Assembly (NCBI RefSeq): GCF_900094805.1
Contig: NZ_FMAT01000004.1
Location: 62,001 to 126,000, forward strand
Reading direction: 5' to 3'
Length of the DNA: 64,000 bases
Source of the DNA: Arthrobacter sp. NIO-1057
GTDB lineage: Bacteria > Actinomycetota > Actinomycetes > Actinomycetales > Micrococcaceae
Shown here one piece after another: positions 27,923-36,495 of this stretch (its first letter is position 1; every line of letters begins with the position of its first letter). Made by a program: the position numbers and the translations under genes. The notes below the pieces were generated by a model, which had not been told where the DNA came from, ran no database searches, and saw only the letters and a list, made by a program, of their open reading frames with translations.

Positions 27923-27954
27923 GGCAGAAACACTGCACTTAGAGTGTTTCTGCC
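27923..27954 (-). terminator. Hairpin at the end of the MFS gene
   Basis: GGCAGAAACACT (27923-27934) pairs perfectly with AGTGTTTCTGCC (27943-27954). The helix overlaps the last codons of the minus-strand MFS gene. The following T content is low. Confidence 0.5.
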
Positions 27955-29243
27955 TCGGGCACAGAAGTAGGTTCGTCAATGAGTGGATTTTCCAGTTCAT
28001 CGCTGGCAAATTTCCCGGCCCACCACGCGATGATGCCGAAAACTGGAGAGGCTACCCCTGCGATGACAAAAATCGTTTGGAGGCTCATTACCTGGGTGAG
28101 CGGTCCGGCCACCGCCATGGATAAAGGCATCAACGCTAGTGAAACGAAAAAGTCCAAGCTGGAAATTCTGCCCAACAGGTGGCTAGGGACTCTACGCTGT
28201 AACAGTGTTCCCCAAATGACCATCCCCACTGCGTCGGTAATACCGAAGGCCAACAAGATAATAAATAGCGTCCACGCCTCGTTGACGAAGCCGATCATCG
28301 CTAGGGGCAGGGTGCCCAAGCACCAGCAAGCGGTCATCAGGCTTAGATAGCGTCGGGGGAATTTTGCGGAGGCGATGATCAGTGAACCTAGTGCAGACCC
28401 GATTCCAAAGAAGGCCAAGGCGAAACTGAAAAGCTTTGCATCACCATGCAAGTTATCGCTGACGATAAACGGCAGCAACACTTCGAAGGGGCCGATAAAG
28501 GTGAACACCGAGATGACGGAGAACAGCAGGGTCCACAGCAACCAGCGGGTGCGTACGGTATAACCAAAACCCTCACGCAATTGTCTAAGAATGCTCGGCT
28601 GTGGTTGGTCACCTTCCGCGCTCACTGCGTTGTAAGCATCCCGATTGGGGATCATACGAAGCATGAGTAGAGCTAAAGCATGCACTAGGGCCACACCAAT
28701 GATTGCGTGAGCTGGCGACAAGGCGGCCACGAGGAATCCCGCGGTCATCGGTCCTAGCGCCGTGTGCACGACAGGCCGGATGGTGCCTTCTAACCCATTG
28801 GCTGCCAACAACTGTTCAGCGGGCAACATTTTGGGAAGTAAAGCTGAGTATGCGGGATAGAAAAAGGCCGAGCTGGCACCAATAAGAAAGCCTGCCACCA
28901 TCAGATGCCACAATTCCAAGCTGCCGGTGATGGCCAGTACTGCGATGCTACTCATCAGCACGAAGGAAAAGGTTTCTACCAGCACAACGATGCGCCGGCA
29001 CGAATGACGGTCGGCCATAATGCCGCCGAAAAGCACAAAGCAGAGCAGCCCCACGGCGTTAGCGGTAGCAACCATGGACAGTTCTACCGGACCGCCGCCA
29101 AGATGGCGCACCTGATAAACCATGGCCACGGTCCACATGCCTGCGGCGAAAGTAGACAAAACAAGAGCGCTGGCCAACATGGCGTAATCGCGGATGGCGA
29201 AGGGCCTGATGAGACGCAGCGCAGAGCTTTTGAGCGCGCTCAT
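27939..29243 (-). CDS. MFS exporter (DHA3/enterobactin-exporter-like)
   Basis: A 434-residue major facilitator protein with 12 hydrophobic helices. The loop 2-3 signature GGIMADRHSCRRIVVLVE and the segment SSAFFYPAYSALLPKMLP are typical of the DHA3 drug/siderophore exporter group. AGGAG at 5 nt precedes the ATG at 29243. The gene stands alone. Export of drugs or a natural product is inferred; the substrate is unknown. Confidence 0.85.
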   Translation of the reverse strand: MSALKSSALRLIRPFAIRDYAMLASALVLSTFAAGMWTVAMVYQVRHLGGGPVELSMVATANAVGLLCFVLFGGIMADRHSCRRIVVLVETFSFVLMSSIAVLAITGSLELWHLMVAGFLIGASSAFFYPAYSALLPKMLPAEQLLAANGLEGTIRPVVHTALGPMTAGFLVAALSPAHAIIGVALVHALALLMLRMIPNRDAYNAVSAEGDQPQPSILRQLREGFGYTVRTRWLLWTLLFSVISVFTFIGPFEVLLPFIVSDNLHGDAKLFSFALAFFGIGSALGSLIIASAKFPRRYLSLMTACWCLGTLPLAMIGFVNEAWTLFIILLAFGITDAVGMVIWGTLLQRRVPSHLLGRISSLDFFVSLALMPLSMAVAGPLTQVMSLQTIFVIAGVASPVFGIIAWWAGKFASDELENPLIDEPTSVPEAETL

Positions 29244-30111
29244 CCAAACTCCTACGTTAGTGCGTAAGTATTATCATCCGACAAGTGATTGAGATCTGTC
29301 AATCAGTATTTTGAGGAGGTAGTGAACGGCGGAAGGTTCTCCTGCTGTTTTTCGCGTCCGGGGATTTCCTGATGTTGCAGCTTGGAGCCTGGCCGAGCAT
29401 GACGTGGGACGATTGGGCAAGCGGGGCGGGGTGCTGGTCCGGGATTCGTCGGCCAGTACCTCTTGTATGCCTTGCGGCCAAAAGTGCGCAGGGAGACGGG
29501 GTCTTGCTTAATCTAACGGCCCTCCGTCCACTTGGCACGGTGGGCAATTGCAAAGATGGGCGGCTGGGTGCTTTTCAATGAATTGAGGGGCCGGCTTCGC
29601 GTTCGAACTAGCCCCGATCGAATCGCCCTGGGGATTTGGATTGGGTGATTTATCGCCGGACTGCAAAAACGCGCAATGAGCCCAGTGTTCGTCCGAATCT
29701 CTGGTACTGGAAATCAGGAGAGTGGTGAAGCTGTATTCCCTGCAGCGCACTCCTGAACGGAGTGAGTTATCCAGGTGCCGCGTGGATTCGCGATCTACCC
29801 ATTCTTCGGCCCAGAAATCAGCTCCGCCGAGTCGATCAATTTGGTTTGGGGCTTGGTGCGTCCAGCGCACGGAGCATGCGGGTAGTGGCATATCGCCAAT
29901 GCTTGCAACTCGCGGCCAGCGTGCATCGATGGGCGGCTCACTGGGCAGGCCAAGCCCTGGTCGCGATATCCGAAGTCCGTGAATTCGGCCGGCCCTAGTT
30001 TTCTGCGGTGGTGATCCGCGGGTCGGCATCCGTTGTGTCTGCCAGAGGAGCTGCCAAGGCATCCAGATGAGAGCGCTTATTTCGAAAAGGGACTATCTTT
30101 TGCGTGAAATA
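29244..30111. other. Boundary region of the catabolic island, no gene seen
   Basis: Several frames stay open for 80-180 codons on both strands (for example minus 29508-30062), but their translations conflict and show no family resemblance. I see no tRNA or integrase. It marks the left edge of the C-glycoside catabolic island. Confidence 0.4.
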
Positions 30112-30119
30112 GACATAAG
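30112..30119 (-). promoter_or_regulatory. Operator-like element upstream of the first fused CGD gene
   Basis: GACATAAG is the reverse complement of CTTATGTC, the core repeated before the ABC importer, the split CGD beta gene and the ROK gene. It lies 35-42 bp before the start codon at 30154. Confidence 0.4.
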
Positions 30120-30153
30120 ATGGAAGCGTACGCACTATGAGGAGTAGGTCACA

Positions 30154-31479
30154 ATGTTGCTGGAAAGAAGCCTGATTCAATCCGTTGGATTCCGCAATGT
30201 ATTTCAAGACGGACGCGCCATTGGATTTCAATTCAGGGTTCGCATGCCGTCGTACCGCGGGATGGCGGCGTCGCTGATCGATGGGATCGCGGTTTCTGTA
30301 GGGAATCTGGTGAGCGTTGGACCGGAAGTCCCGTTGTGGGACTTTGGAGGTGGCACCTACACCCTTGAGCAGCTCTGGGGCAGCGAGGGGCTTCGGTGGC
30401 CACTCGAAGAAGCCGCGGTTGTCACAGTGCCGCTTGAGGGGGGTCTGCCTCCAGGCGTGCATGAAGTCAGCGTCGAATTGCGCTTGAGGATGTCCTATAT
30501 TCCGCTCATTCACCAGCCATCAGTGTTCCGCGAAACCCGGATGGTCACCTTGGTGTCACAGGATGGCGGGGGCCAGTTCAAGTACGGAGTGTCGCTCTAC
30601 AGCTTCATGGGTGACTACTGCACGGACATGGATCTGGAAACCACTCTGGCGGCCATCAGCGATATCGGTGCCACCGGCGTGGAGATCCTCGGAGAGGGGC
30701 ATATTCCCGGATATCCCAACCCCTCCACGGCGTTCATTGACCGGTGGTTCGGGCTGCTGGAGCGCTATTCCTTGGAGCCGACGAACTATGGATCCTGGAT
30801 CGACACCCGGCTGCATCCTGGGCGTGGCATGACCGAGCAGGAAGGCGCGCTGGCATTGCAGCGCGATCTCAAGCTTGCGCATCAGCTCGGTTTCAAATTC
30901 CTCAGGCCAAAAATCGGCGTGGTTTCCGACGACCTGATTCCCGATCCCATCTGGCAAGGCGCGGTTGAGCGAAGCCTGGATCTTGCTCATGAGCTGGGGA
31001 TCATCATCTGTCCCGAGATCCATTCGCCGACACCGATCAAGCATCCGGTGGTGCAGGACTACATCAACCTCGTCGAACGCACGGGTACCGAGAACTTCGG
31101 ACTGCTTATTGATACGGGCATCTTCCAAGATCGCCCCATCCCGCTGCGCGAGGGCGAGAGCCGCGAAACCAGGCCGGCTTTCCTCGACGGCATCGGTGTG
31201 GACCCGGACGACTTCGCCGGGATTGCCGAATACGTGGTCTTTATCCAGGCCAAGTTCCACGACATCAACAACGAACTCGAAGATCAGCAGATTCCATGGG
31301 TTCCGGTCATCAATGCATTGCAGAACGCCGGATACCGGGGCTACCTGTCCAGTGAATATGAAGGTGAACGAACTGCAGGGCGCGCCATTGAACAGATCCG
31401 CCGGCAACACACTCTGCTCCGCGGGATCGCTGAGGTCAGCAAATCAACAACAAACCAGAAAGAAGAATCCCATGCCTAA
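30154..31479 (+). CDS. Single-chain beta-alpha C-glycoside deglycosidase-like enzyme (fusion 1)
   Basis: 441 residues. Residues 1-135 match the small beta subunit of C-glycoside deglycosidases (DUF6379; DgpC/CarC type): FRNVFQDGRAIGFQFRVRMP, YRGMAASLIDGIAVSVG, LRLRMSYIPL. Residues 142-425 are the alpha-type AP-endonuclease-2/xylose-isomerase-like TIM barrel. By alignment with the other alpha domains here, candidate metal ligands are Glu288 (CPEIHSP), Asp320 (LLIDTG), Gln365 (FIQAKF) and Glu401 (SSEYEGE). The third position is His in the other three copies. Such enzymes cleave the aryl C-C bond of 3-keto C-glucosides by beta-elimination. GAGGAG precedes the ATG, and the stop overlaps the next gene by 8 bp. 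Confidence 0.8.
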   Translation: MLLERSLIQSVGFRNVFQDGRAIGFQFRVRMPSYRGMAASLIDGIAVSVGNLVSVGPEVPLWDFGGGTYTLEQLWGSEGLRWPLEEAAVVTVPLEGGLPPGVHEVSVELRLRMSYIPLIHQPSVFRETRMVTLVSQDGGGQFKYGVSLYSFMGDYCTDMDLETTLAAISDIGATGVEILGEGHIPGYPNPSTAFIDRWFGLLERYSLEPTNYGSWIDTRLHPGRGMTEQEGALALQRDLKLAHQLGFKFLRPKIGVVSDDLIPDPIWQGAVERSLDLAHELGIIICPEIHSPTPIKHPVVQDYINLVERTGTENFGLLIDTGIFQDRPIPLREGESRETRPAFLDGIGVDPDDFAGIAEYVVFIQAKFHDINNELEDQQIPWVPVINALQNAGYRGYLSSEYEGERTAGRAIEQIRRQHTLLRGIAEVSKSTTNQKEESHA

Positions 31480-32950
31480 TGGCCTCATTGACGAATCCAG
31501 CCTCCGCGTCCATTCCGAAGGCCTTGCTGTGGCCTTGACGATTCCATGGTATCGAAGCCTCTGGCTGTCTTCGGTGACCTCACTGAAGCTGGCGCTGGAC
31601 GGGGTGGAGGTTCCAGCCGATGACCTCAGCTTTGAACTTCGCGGCGTGCGTTACACCGTCGATGAGCTGCCCAATCAGGATCAGGTCCTCTGGTTCCTCC
31701 AGGATCACCCGCTGCTGATCGTCGCGCTGCCCGAACCCGTTGAACTGGGCGCCGTGCTCACGGTGCGGATTTCTGGGGAGATGCGCTTACCGTACATGCA
31801 AATCGCTCCGGGGACTGATGGCGGGCCGGGGATGTATGTCCCGAACTTCGTGAACCAGCAACTGGAGCTGAAGGCAACCGACCGCCCGCAACAGGCGCAG
31901 ATTGAGATTGAACCCGTCGAACCGCCAGCGCCAAAAACGCAGGAAGACCCGTTTGATCTCGGGCTGACGTTGTATTCGGCCAGCGCTGAATACCGTGCCG
32001 GATGGTACAACTTCGACAGCTTGCTTGAACGTGTTGCGCAACTGGGAATCGGCCCCGGCATTGAGATGGTCGCCTCGCAAATGCTTCCGGACTATCCGCG
32101 GGTCACGCCCGAATTCACCAGGGTGTGGAAGGGAGCCATGGATAAATACGGGTTCACCGCCAGCTCTTTCGGCGCCAACCTGGACATGGGGCGGCGCCGG
32201 GACCGCGACATGACACCGGACGAGGAATTCGAGTTCAGCAGGACGCTGTTCGACGGGGCCAAAGCTCTGGGATTCCCACTGGTCCGTATTCAAAGCGCCA
32301 AACCAGAGCTGCTGCGACGGTTGCTCCCGGTGGCTGAAGAGCGCGGGCTGAAACTTGCCTACGAGATCCATGCCCCCATGGGGCCGAACTCACCTGAAAT
32401 CATGCGCGTGAGGGATGTCTACGAGGAACTGGACTCGCCGCTGCTGGGATTTGTCGCCGATTTCTCCTCCACCATGCACAGCATGTCTCCCACCCTGCTG
32501 CGCGCCGTGCGCCGGGCAGGCCTGGATGATCAGGCCGTGCGGCGCCTGCAGGAGATCTGGGCTACCGATGCCTCGATGCGTGAACGCCAGGAGCAATTCA
32601 TCGCCTACCTGTGTGGCTGTGACTTCGACCCGGCGCGCTTGGGGTCCTTCGCCCACCTGGCCTTCAATATGCATGGGCACGTCGAACCGGCGCAGTGGGG
32701 TGACATCATGCCGCAGATCTTCCATGTCCACGCCAAGTTCTACGACATCGACGAGCAGGGTGATGAGCCTGCCATCGATTATCCAGAACTCGTGCGCGTT
32801 TTCGTTGAAGGCGGCTACCGCGGCTATTGGTCCAGCGAATGGGAGGGTCACGCATTCGCCGAGCTCGGGGAAGTGGACCCGCTGGCGCTGGTGCGCAAGC
32901 AGCATGACCTGATTCGCCGCAGCATGCGGTCGATGAAGGCTGGTGTCTAG
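31472..32950 (+). CDS. Single-chain beta-alpha C-glycoside deglycosidase-like enzyme (fusion 2)
   Basis: 492 residues from ATG 31472; the frame is open further upstream only by chance. Residues 1-134 are a DUF6379 beta domain (ALTIPWYRSLWLSSVTSLKL, RLPYMQIAPG). A Pro/Glu-rich linker follows (about 135-160, EIEPVEPPAPKTQEDP), then a TIM-barrel alpha domain. Candidate metal ligands are Glu298 (AYEIHAP), Asp330 (VADFSSTMHS), His420 (FHVHAKFYDID) and Glu456 (SSEWEGHAF). It is essentially a fusion of the split pair encoded at 41454 (beta) and 40394 (alpha), to which each half is closely similar. In known enzymes the two chains assemble into a large complex; here the link is covalent. Confidence 0.82.
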   Translation: MPNGLIDESSLRVHSEGLAVALTIPWYRSLWLSSVTSLKLALDGVEVPADDLSFELRGVRYTVDELPNQDQVLWFLQDHPLLIVALPEPVELGAVLTVRISGEMRLPYMQIAPGTDGGPGMYVPNFVNQQLELKATDRPQQAQIEIEPVEPPAPKTQEDPFDLGLTLYSASAEYRAGWYNFDSLLERVAQLGIGPGIEMVASQMLPDYPRVTPEFTRVWKGAMDKYGFTASSFGANLDMGRRRDRDMTPDEEFEFSRTLFDGAKALGFPLVRIQSAKPELLRRLLPVAEERGLKLAYEIHAPMGPNSPEIMRVRDVYEELDSPLLGFVADFSSTMHSMSPTLLRAVRRAGLDDQAVRRLQEIWATDASMRERQEQFIAYLCGCDFDPARLGSFAHLAFNMHGHVEPAQWGDIMPQIFHVHAKFYDIDEQGDEPAIDYPELVRVFVEGGYRGYWSSEWEGHAFAELGEVDPLALVRKQHDLIRRSMRSMKAGV

Positions 32951-32968
32951 GCGACGAGCCGAGTTAAA

Positions 32969-33014
32969 GACGCGCAGGGCGCACCTCTATTCCAGGAGGT
33001 GCGCCCTGCGCGTC
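32969..33014 (+). terminator. Perfect 18-bp hairpin after fusion 2
   Basis: Positions 32969-32986 and 32997-33014 are perfect GC-rich inverted repeats with a 10-nt loop, 18 bp after the stop. No T-run follows. It probably separates the two fused CGD genes from the ABC importer operon. Confidence 0.7.
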
Positions 33015-33071
33015 AGTTGCTTGCGGGCCGGGTGAGTCTAGCAGTGGCGCGCAGAGGCGACGCAAATACTT

Positions 33072-33102
33072 ACTTATGTCTACTATCTGCAAAACTTATG
33101 TA
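33072..33102 (+). promoter_or_regulatory. Tandem ACTTATGT elements before the ABC importer
   Basis: ACTTATGTC at 33072-33080 and ACTTATGTA at 33094-33102 are direct repeats 22 bp apart (two helix turns), about 85-115 bp before the substrate-binding protein start. The same core occurs before other genes of the island and beside the ROK gene. They are likely ROK repressor sites. Confidence 0.5.
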
Positions 33103-33187
33103 CTTTTCTGGCACATGTATCCATAATTATGAGTGACCGGGATCACCCTTCGGTCGTACACTCACAAAGATGTTTGAAAGGCTGGTC

Positions 33188-34480
33188 ATGACTCAGCAAC
33201 GACGCTCCGCAGGCTTTAGACTTGCAGCCCTGGCTATTCCCACCGTCGCGGCACTCGCTCTGACCGGATGCGGGGGATCTTCGAGCAGCGCCTCCGATGC
33301 CGAAAACCAGGAATTCTCGCTCACGTTCGCGACCTCCAACACTGTTGAGAGCCCCTACGAGGCTCTGGCCAAGCAGTACATGCAAGAATTCCCCGACGTG
33401 AAAATCACCCTGAACCCACAGCCCAACGATTCCTATGACCAGGTGGTGCGCACGCAGCTGCAAGCAGGCAATGCTTCCGATGTCCTGGTCACCTCTCCAG
33501 GTTCGGCTTCAGGGCGCAGCATCCTGCCACTGGTGGAGGCTGGCTTCCTGGAGCCGTTGAGCGAATCGGCCGCGGCATTGGTCCCAGAAGGCAGCGAAGC
33601 GCTCTTCGGCCCAGATGGCAAGGTGTACGGCTTGGCTCCAGAGATCACCGTTGTTGGACTGGTCAACAACGACACCGCATCGGCCGCAGCCGGGGTCAAC
33701 GCGTTCCCCGAAGACTTCGCAGGTGTCCTGGAGCAGTGCGGGGTCTTGGCAGCAGACAACAAATCAATGTTTGCCGTCGCTGGCACCGCGGCGCCTAATA
33801 CCGGGTTGCTGGGAATGCAGCTGGCTGCCACCCGGGTCTATTCCAAGGACCCCGACTGGAACGACAAGCGAGCTGCAGGTGACGTGACTTTCGCCGGAAC
33901 CGAGGGCTGGCAGCAAGCCCTGGAGGCAGTGGTCGATTTGAAGGATGCAGGCTGCTTCCAGAAGGGTGCCGAGGGTGCCGGCTTCGACGTGGTAACCAAG
34001 GCATTGGTCGGCGGAGATTCGCTGGCTGCCTTCATCCCTGGCCCGAGCAACAAGCAATTGAAAACCACCGCCGAAGACCAGGACTTCGAGGTTCGGGTGC
34101 TGCCGAGCGAAGGCGGCCCGGACGAAGACTTCATCTACGCCAGCGCCAACTACGCCTACTCGATCAATGCAGCATCGAAGAACAAGGATGCTGCCACAAC
34201 CTTCTTGGAATGGCTGGCTGAGCCAGAACAGACCAAGGCTTTCGCAGAAATCGACGGAGCCCTGCCGGTGACCGGCCTGGAAGATTTCGACTTCGCCAAC
34301 AGCGCCTACAAAAACGTGGCAGACCTGGTCCTGAATAATCGCTACGCACCTCTGCCGAACAGCGAATGGTCCAACGCCTCGGTGTACGACGAGCTGGGTA
34401 CCGGTGTGCAGGGCCTGCTGACCGGTCAGCAGACCCCGGCCCAGGTGCTTGAGGCCATGGACGCCGCCTGGGATCAGTAA
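33188..34480 (+). CDS. ABC transporter sugar/glycoside-binding lipoprotein
   Basis: 430 residues from ATG 33188 (AAAGG 7 nt upstream). The lipoprotein signal ends in LALTGC, so the mature protein is lipid-anchored outside the membrane. The body is a family-1 extracellular solute-binding protein (SBP_bac_1/UgpB type): FATSNTVESPYEALAKQYMQ, a hinge region near DGKVYGLAPE, and the C-terminal TFLEWLAEPEQTKAFAE. It captures the substrate for the two permeases that follow. Context makes aryl C-glycosides or their oligosaccharide relatives the likely ligand. Confidence 0.88.
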   Translation: MTQQRRSAGFRLAALAIPTVAALALTGCGGSSSSASDAENQEFSLTFATSNTVESPYEALAKQYMQEFPDVKITLNPQPNDSYDQVVRTQLQAGNASDVLVTSPGSASGRSILPLVEAGFLEPLSESAAALVPEGSEALFGPDGKVYGLAPEITVVGLVNNDTASAAAGVNAFPEDFAGVLEQCGVLAADNKSMFAVAGTAAPNTGLLGMQLAATRVYSKDPDWNDKRAAGDVTFAGTEGWQQALEAVVDLKDAGCFQKGAEGAGFDVVTKALVGGDSLAAFIPGPSNKQLKTTAEDQDFEVRVLPSEGGPDEDFIYASANYAYSINAASKNKDAATTFLEWLAEPEQTKAFAEIDGALPVTGLEDFDFANSAYKNVADLVLNNRYAPLPNSEWSNASVYDELGTGVQGLLTGQQTPAQVLEAMDAAWDQ

Positions 34481-34529
34481 CCCGCTGATCTCTGAGGTTT
34501 TGGTTTCGGAAGAATAGGCAGAAATTATC

Positions 34530-35528
34530 ATGACGGTGACATCACAATCGACCAGTCGCGAGGCTAGCGAGCCAGCGAGCGGTCAAGCGCCCATCGGGCA
34601 GAAAACCGAAGATAGCCGCCCCGGACGGCGCGGTAATGGTTCGAAAAAACCTTCTCGTCCGCAATGGGGCTTGGAATTTGGGCATTGGTGGTGGGCGTTA
34701 CCCGGGATTGTGTTGGTTTTCGCCGTCCATTACGTGGCGACCGGTATCGGCGGGTTTTTCGCCTTCACCAACTGGTCGGGGATCGGCTCATTCGAGATTG
34801 TCGGGTTCAAGAACTTTGAAGCGATTTTCAACGACCCCACCAAAATTCGTTCCCTCGGCAACACCCTCTTTTTCGCCTTCGGCTCGGTGCTCCTTGGGAA
34901 CATCCTAGGCCTGTTGCTCGCCTTGGGACTGAATCGGGTGGTGAAAACACGTTACGCGCTGCGTACCCTGTTTTTCATGCCCGTGGTGCTCAGCCCGCTG
35001 GCCACGGCCTACATCTGGAAGTTCATTTTCGACTTCGACGGTCCGATCAACGTGTTGCTCACCTCGGTTGGCCTTGAACACCTGGCTAAACCGTGGTTGG
35101 CAGACCCGCACTGGGCAGTCTGGACAGTCCTCGTGGTACTGACCTGGTCTTCCACCGGATTCGCCATGGTCATTTTCATGGCCGGGCTGACCAGTGTTCC
35201 CAATGAAGTTGAAGAGGCCGCCGCGATTGACGGGGCCAACCTCTGGCAGCGTTTCTGCCACGTCACCCTGCCGGTGCTGCGACCGGCGGTGGCGATCGCG
35301 ATGACCCTGGGCATCGTGCAGGGCCTGCGGGTCTTCGACCCGATCATGGCGTTGACCAGCGGTGGCCCCGCCGGGGCCACCGAAACCCTGGCCACCGAGG
35401 TGTACAAGCAGGCATTTGCGCTCGGAAACTTCGGCGGCGGCGCCGCGCTGGCACTGGTGCTGGCGGTCATCATCCTATTCTTCGCCGTGCTCCAGCAGCG
35501 GCTCACCCGTTCGAACCCGGAGGACTAA
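34530..35528 (+). CDS. ABC sugar transporter permease (MalF-like)
   Basis: 332 residues with a long polar N-terminus (about 50 residues, Ser/Gly/Lys-rich) and six hydrophobic helices. The EAA loop that docks the ATPase reads EAAAIDGANLWQRFCHVTLP near residue 230. It pairs with the next permease as the heterodimeric channel of a carbohydrate importer (CUT1). There is no ATPase gene in the operon, so a shared MsiK-type ATPase encoded elsewhere must energise it, as is common in actinobacteria. Confidence 0.9.
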   Translation: MTVTSQSTSREASEPASGQAPIGQKTEDSRPGRRGNGSKKPSRPQWGLEFGHWWWALPGIVLVFAVHYVATGIGGFFAFTNWSGIGSFEIVGFKNFEAIFNDPTKIRSLGNTLFFAFGSVLLGNILGLLLALGLNRVVKTRYALRTLFFMPVVLSPLATAYIWKFIFDFDGPINVLLTSVGLEHLAKPWLADPHWAVWTVLVVLTWSSTGFAMVIFMAGLTSVPNEVEEAAAIDGANLWQRFCHVTLPVLRPAVAIAMTLGIVQGLRVFDPIMALTSGGPAGATETLATEVYKQAFALGNFGGGAALALVLAVIILFFAVLQQRLTRSNPED

Positions 35529-35532
35529 GCTC

Positions 35533-36369
35533 ATGTTCCGCTACACCAAGCTGACGCTGCTACGAGAAATTGGGCTCTGGGTCCTCGCCCTGGTGTTCCT
35601 GGCGCCCTTCTATTTCCTGGTCACCACGGCACTGAAGTCGGGTACCGAAATGTACTCCACCTCGCCGCTGGCGCTGCCCGAGAGCCTGGACTTCAGCGCC
35701 TTTGTTGATGTCTTGACCGCCACGGGCAATTCGAATGTGCTATCCGGGTTGCTCAACAGCGCGATCATCACCGCGGGCAGCATCCTCTTGCTGATCGTCA
35801 TGGGTTCGCTGACCGGGTACGTCATCGCCCGCGGCACCCGGCGCTGGACCAAGGCCGCCTACTACCTGTTCCTGGTTGCCATCATCCTCCCCGGCCAGCT
35901 GGGCGCCGTACCGCTGTACATGGGTGCACGAACCCTCGGTTTGACCGGTTCATCTTGGGGCATGGTCATCCTGTATACGGGCATGCTGCTTCCGGTGTCG
36001 ATTTTCCTTTACTCGAATTTTTTCCGCGGATTGGGGACCTCATACGAGGAAGCAGCGACCATTGACGGGGCCAGTCGATTCCAGATCTTCTCCAAGATCG
36101 TTCTTCCCATGATGGCCCCGGCCACCGGTACTGTCACGATCTTCGCGGGGCTGATCGTCTGGAACGACTTCTTCACCTCGCTGATCTTCCTGGGCGGATC
36201 CGAGAACCAGACCTTGCCAGTGGCCATGTACTACTACATCGGCTCACTGGTGTCCGAATGGAACTCCATCTTCGCCATCGTGATTGTCTCCATGATCCCG
36301 ATTCTGGTGCTGTTCCTCTTCGCGCAGAAGCGCTTCATCCAGGGATTTGCCGGCGGCCTGAAAGGCTAA
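35533..36369 (+). CDS. ABC sugar transporter permease (MalG-like)
   Basis: 278 residues from ATG 35533, 4 bp after the previous stop and preceded by GGAGGA. In-frame codons upstream to 35362 overlap the previous permease and are not used. Six helices are visible with the EAA loop EEAATIDGASRFQIFSKIVL and the C-terminal FAQKRFIQGFAGGLKG typical of MalG-type subunits. It forms the inner-membrane channel together with the 34530 gene. Confidence 0.92.
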   Translation: MFRYTKLTLLREIGLWVLALVFLAPFYFLVTTALKSGTEMYSTSPLALPESLDFSAFVDVLTATGNSNVLSGLLNSAIITAGSILLLIVMGSLTGYVIARGTRRWTKAAYYLFLVAIILPGQLGAVPLYMGARTLGLTGSSWGMVILYTGMLLPVSIFLYSNFFRGLGTSYEEAATIDGASRFQIFSKIVLPMMAPATGTVTIFAGLIVWNDFFTSLIFLGGSENQTLPVAMYYYIGSLVSEWNSIFAIVIVSMIPILVLFLFAQKRFIQGFAGGLKG

Positions 36370-36495
36370 GGCCCCGCCGGCCATCCCATCCCATCCAGAC
36401 AGGTCACGTACCTGTCGTGGTGACCCGCTGCGCCCAAAAGCAGGGCCCGCATCATCAATACCACTTACTTTCCACCCCTTGCGATAGGAGTTCCC

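Noticed and set aside
29508-30062. 184-codon minus-strand frame left of the island.
   Set aside because: No recognisable domain and no good start; plus-strand frames in the same place are equally open, as expected in GC-rich DNA.
30965-31471. Very long frame starting inside the first fused CGD gene.
   Set aside because: The protein-like part begins at ATG 31472; the upstream part is an out-of-frame reading of the previous gene.
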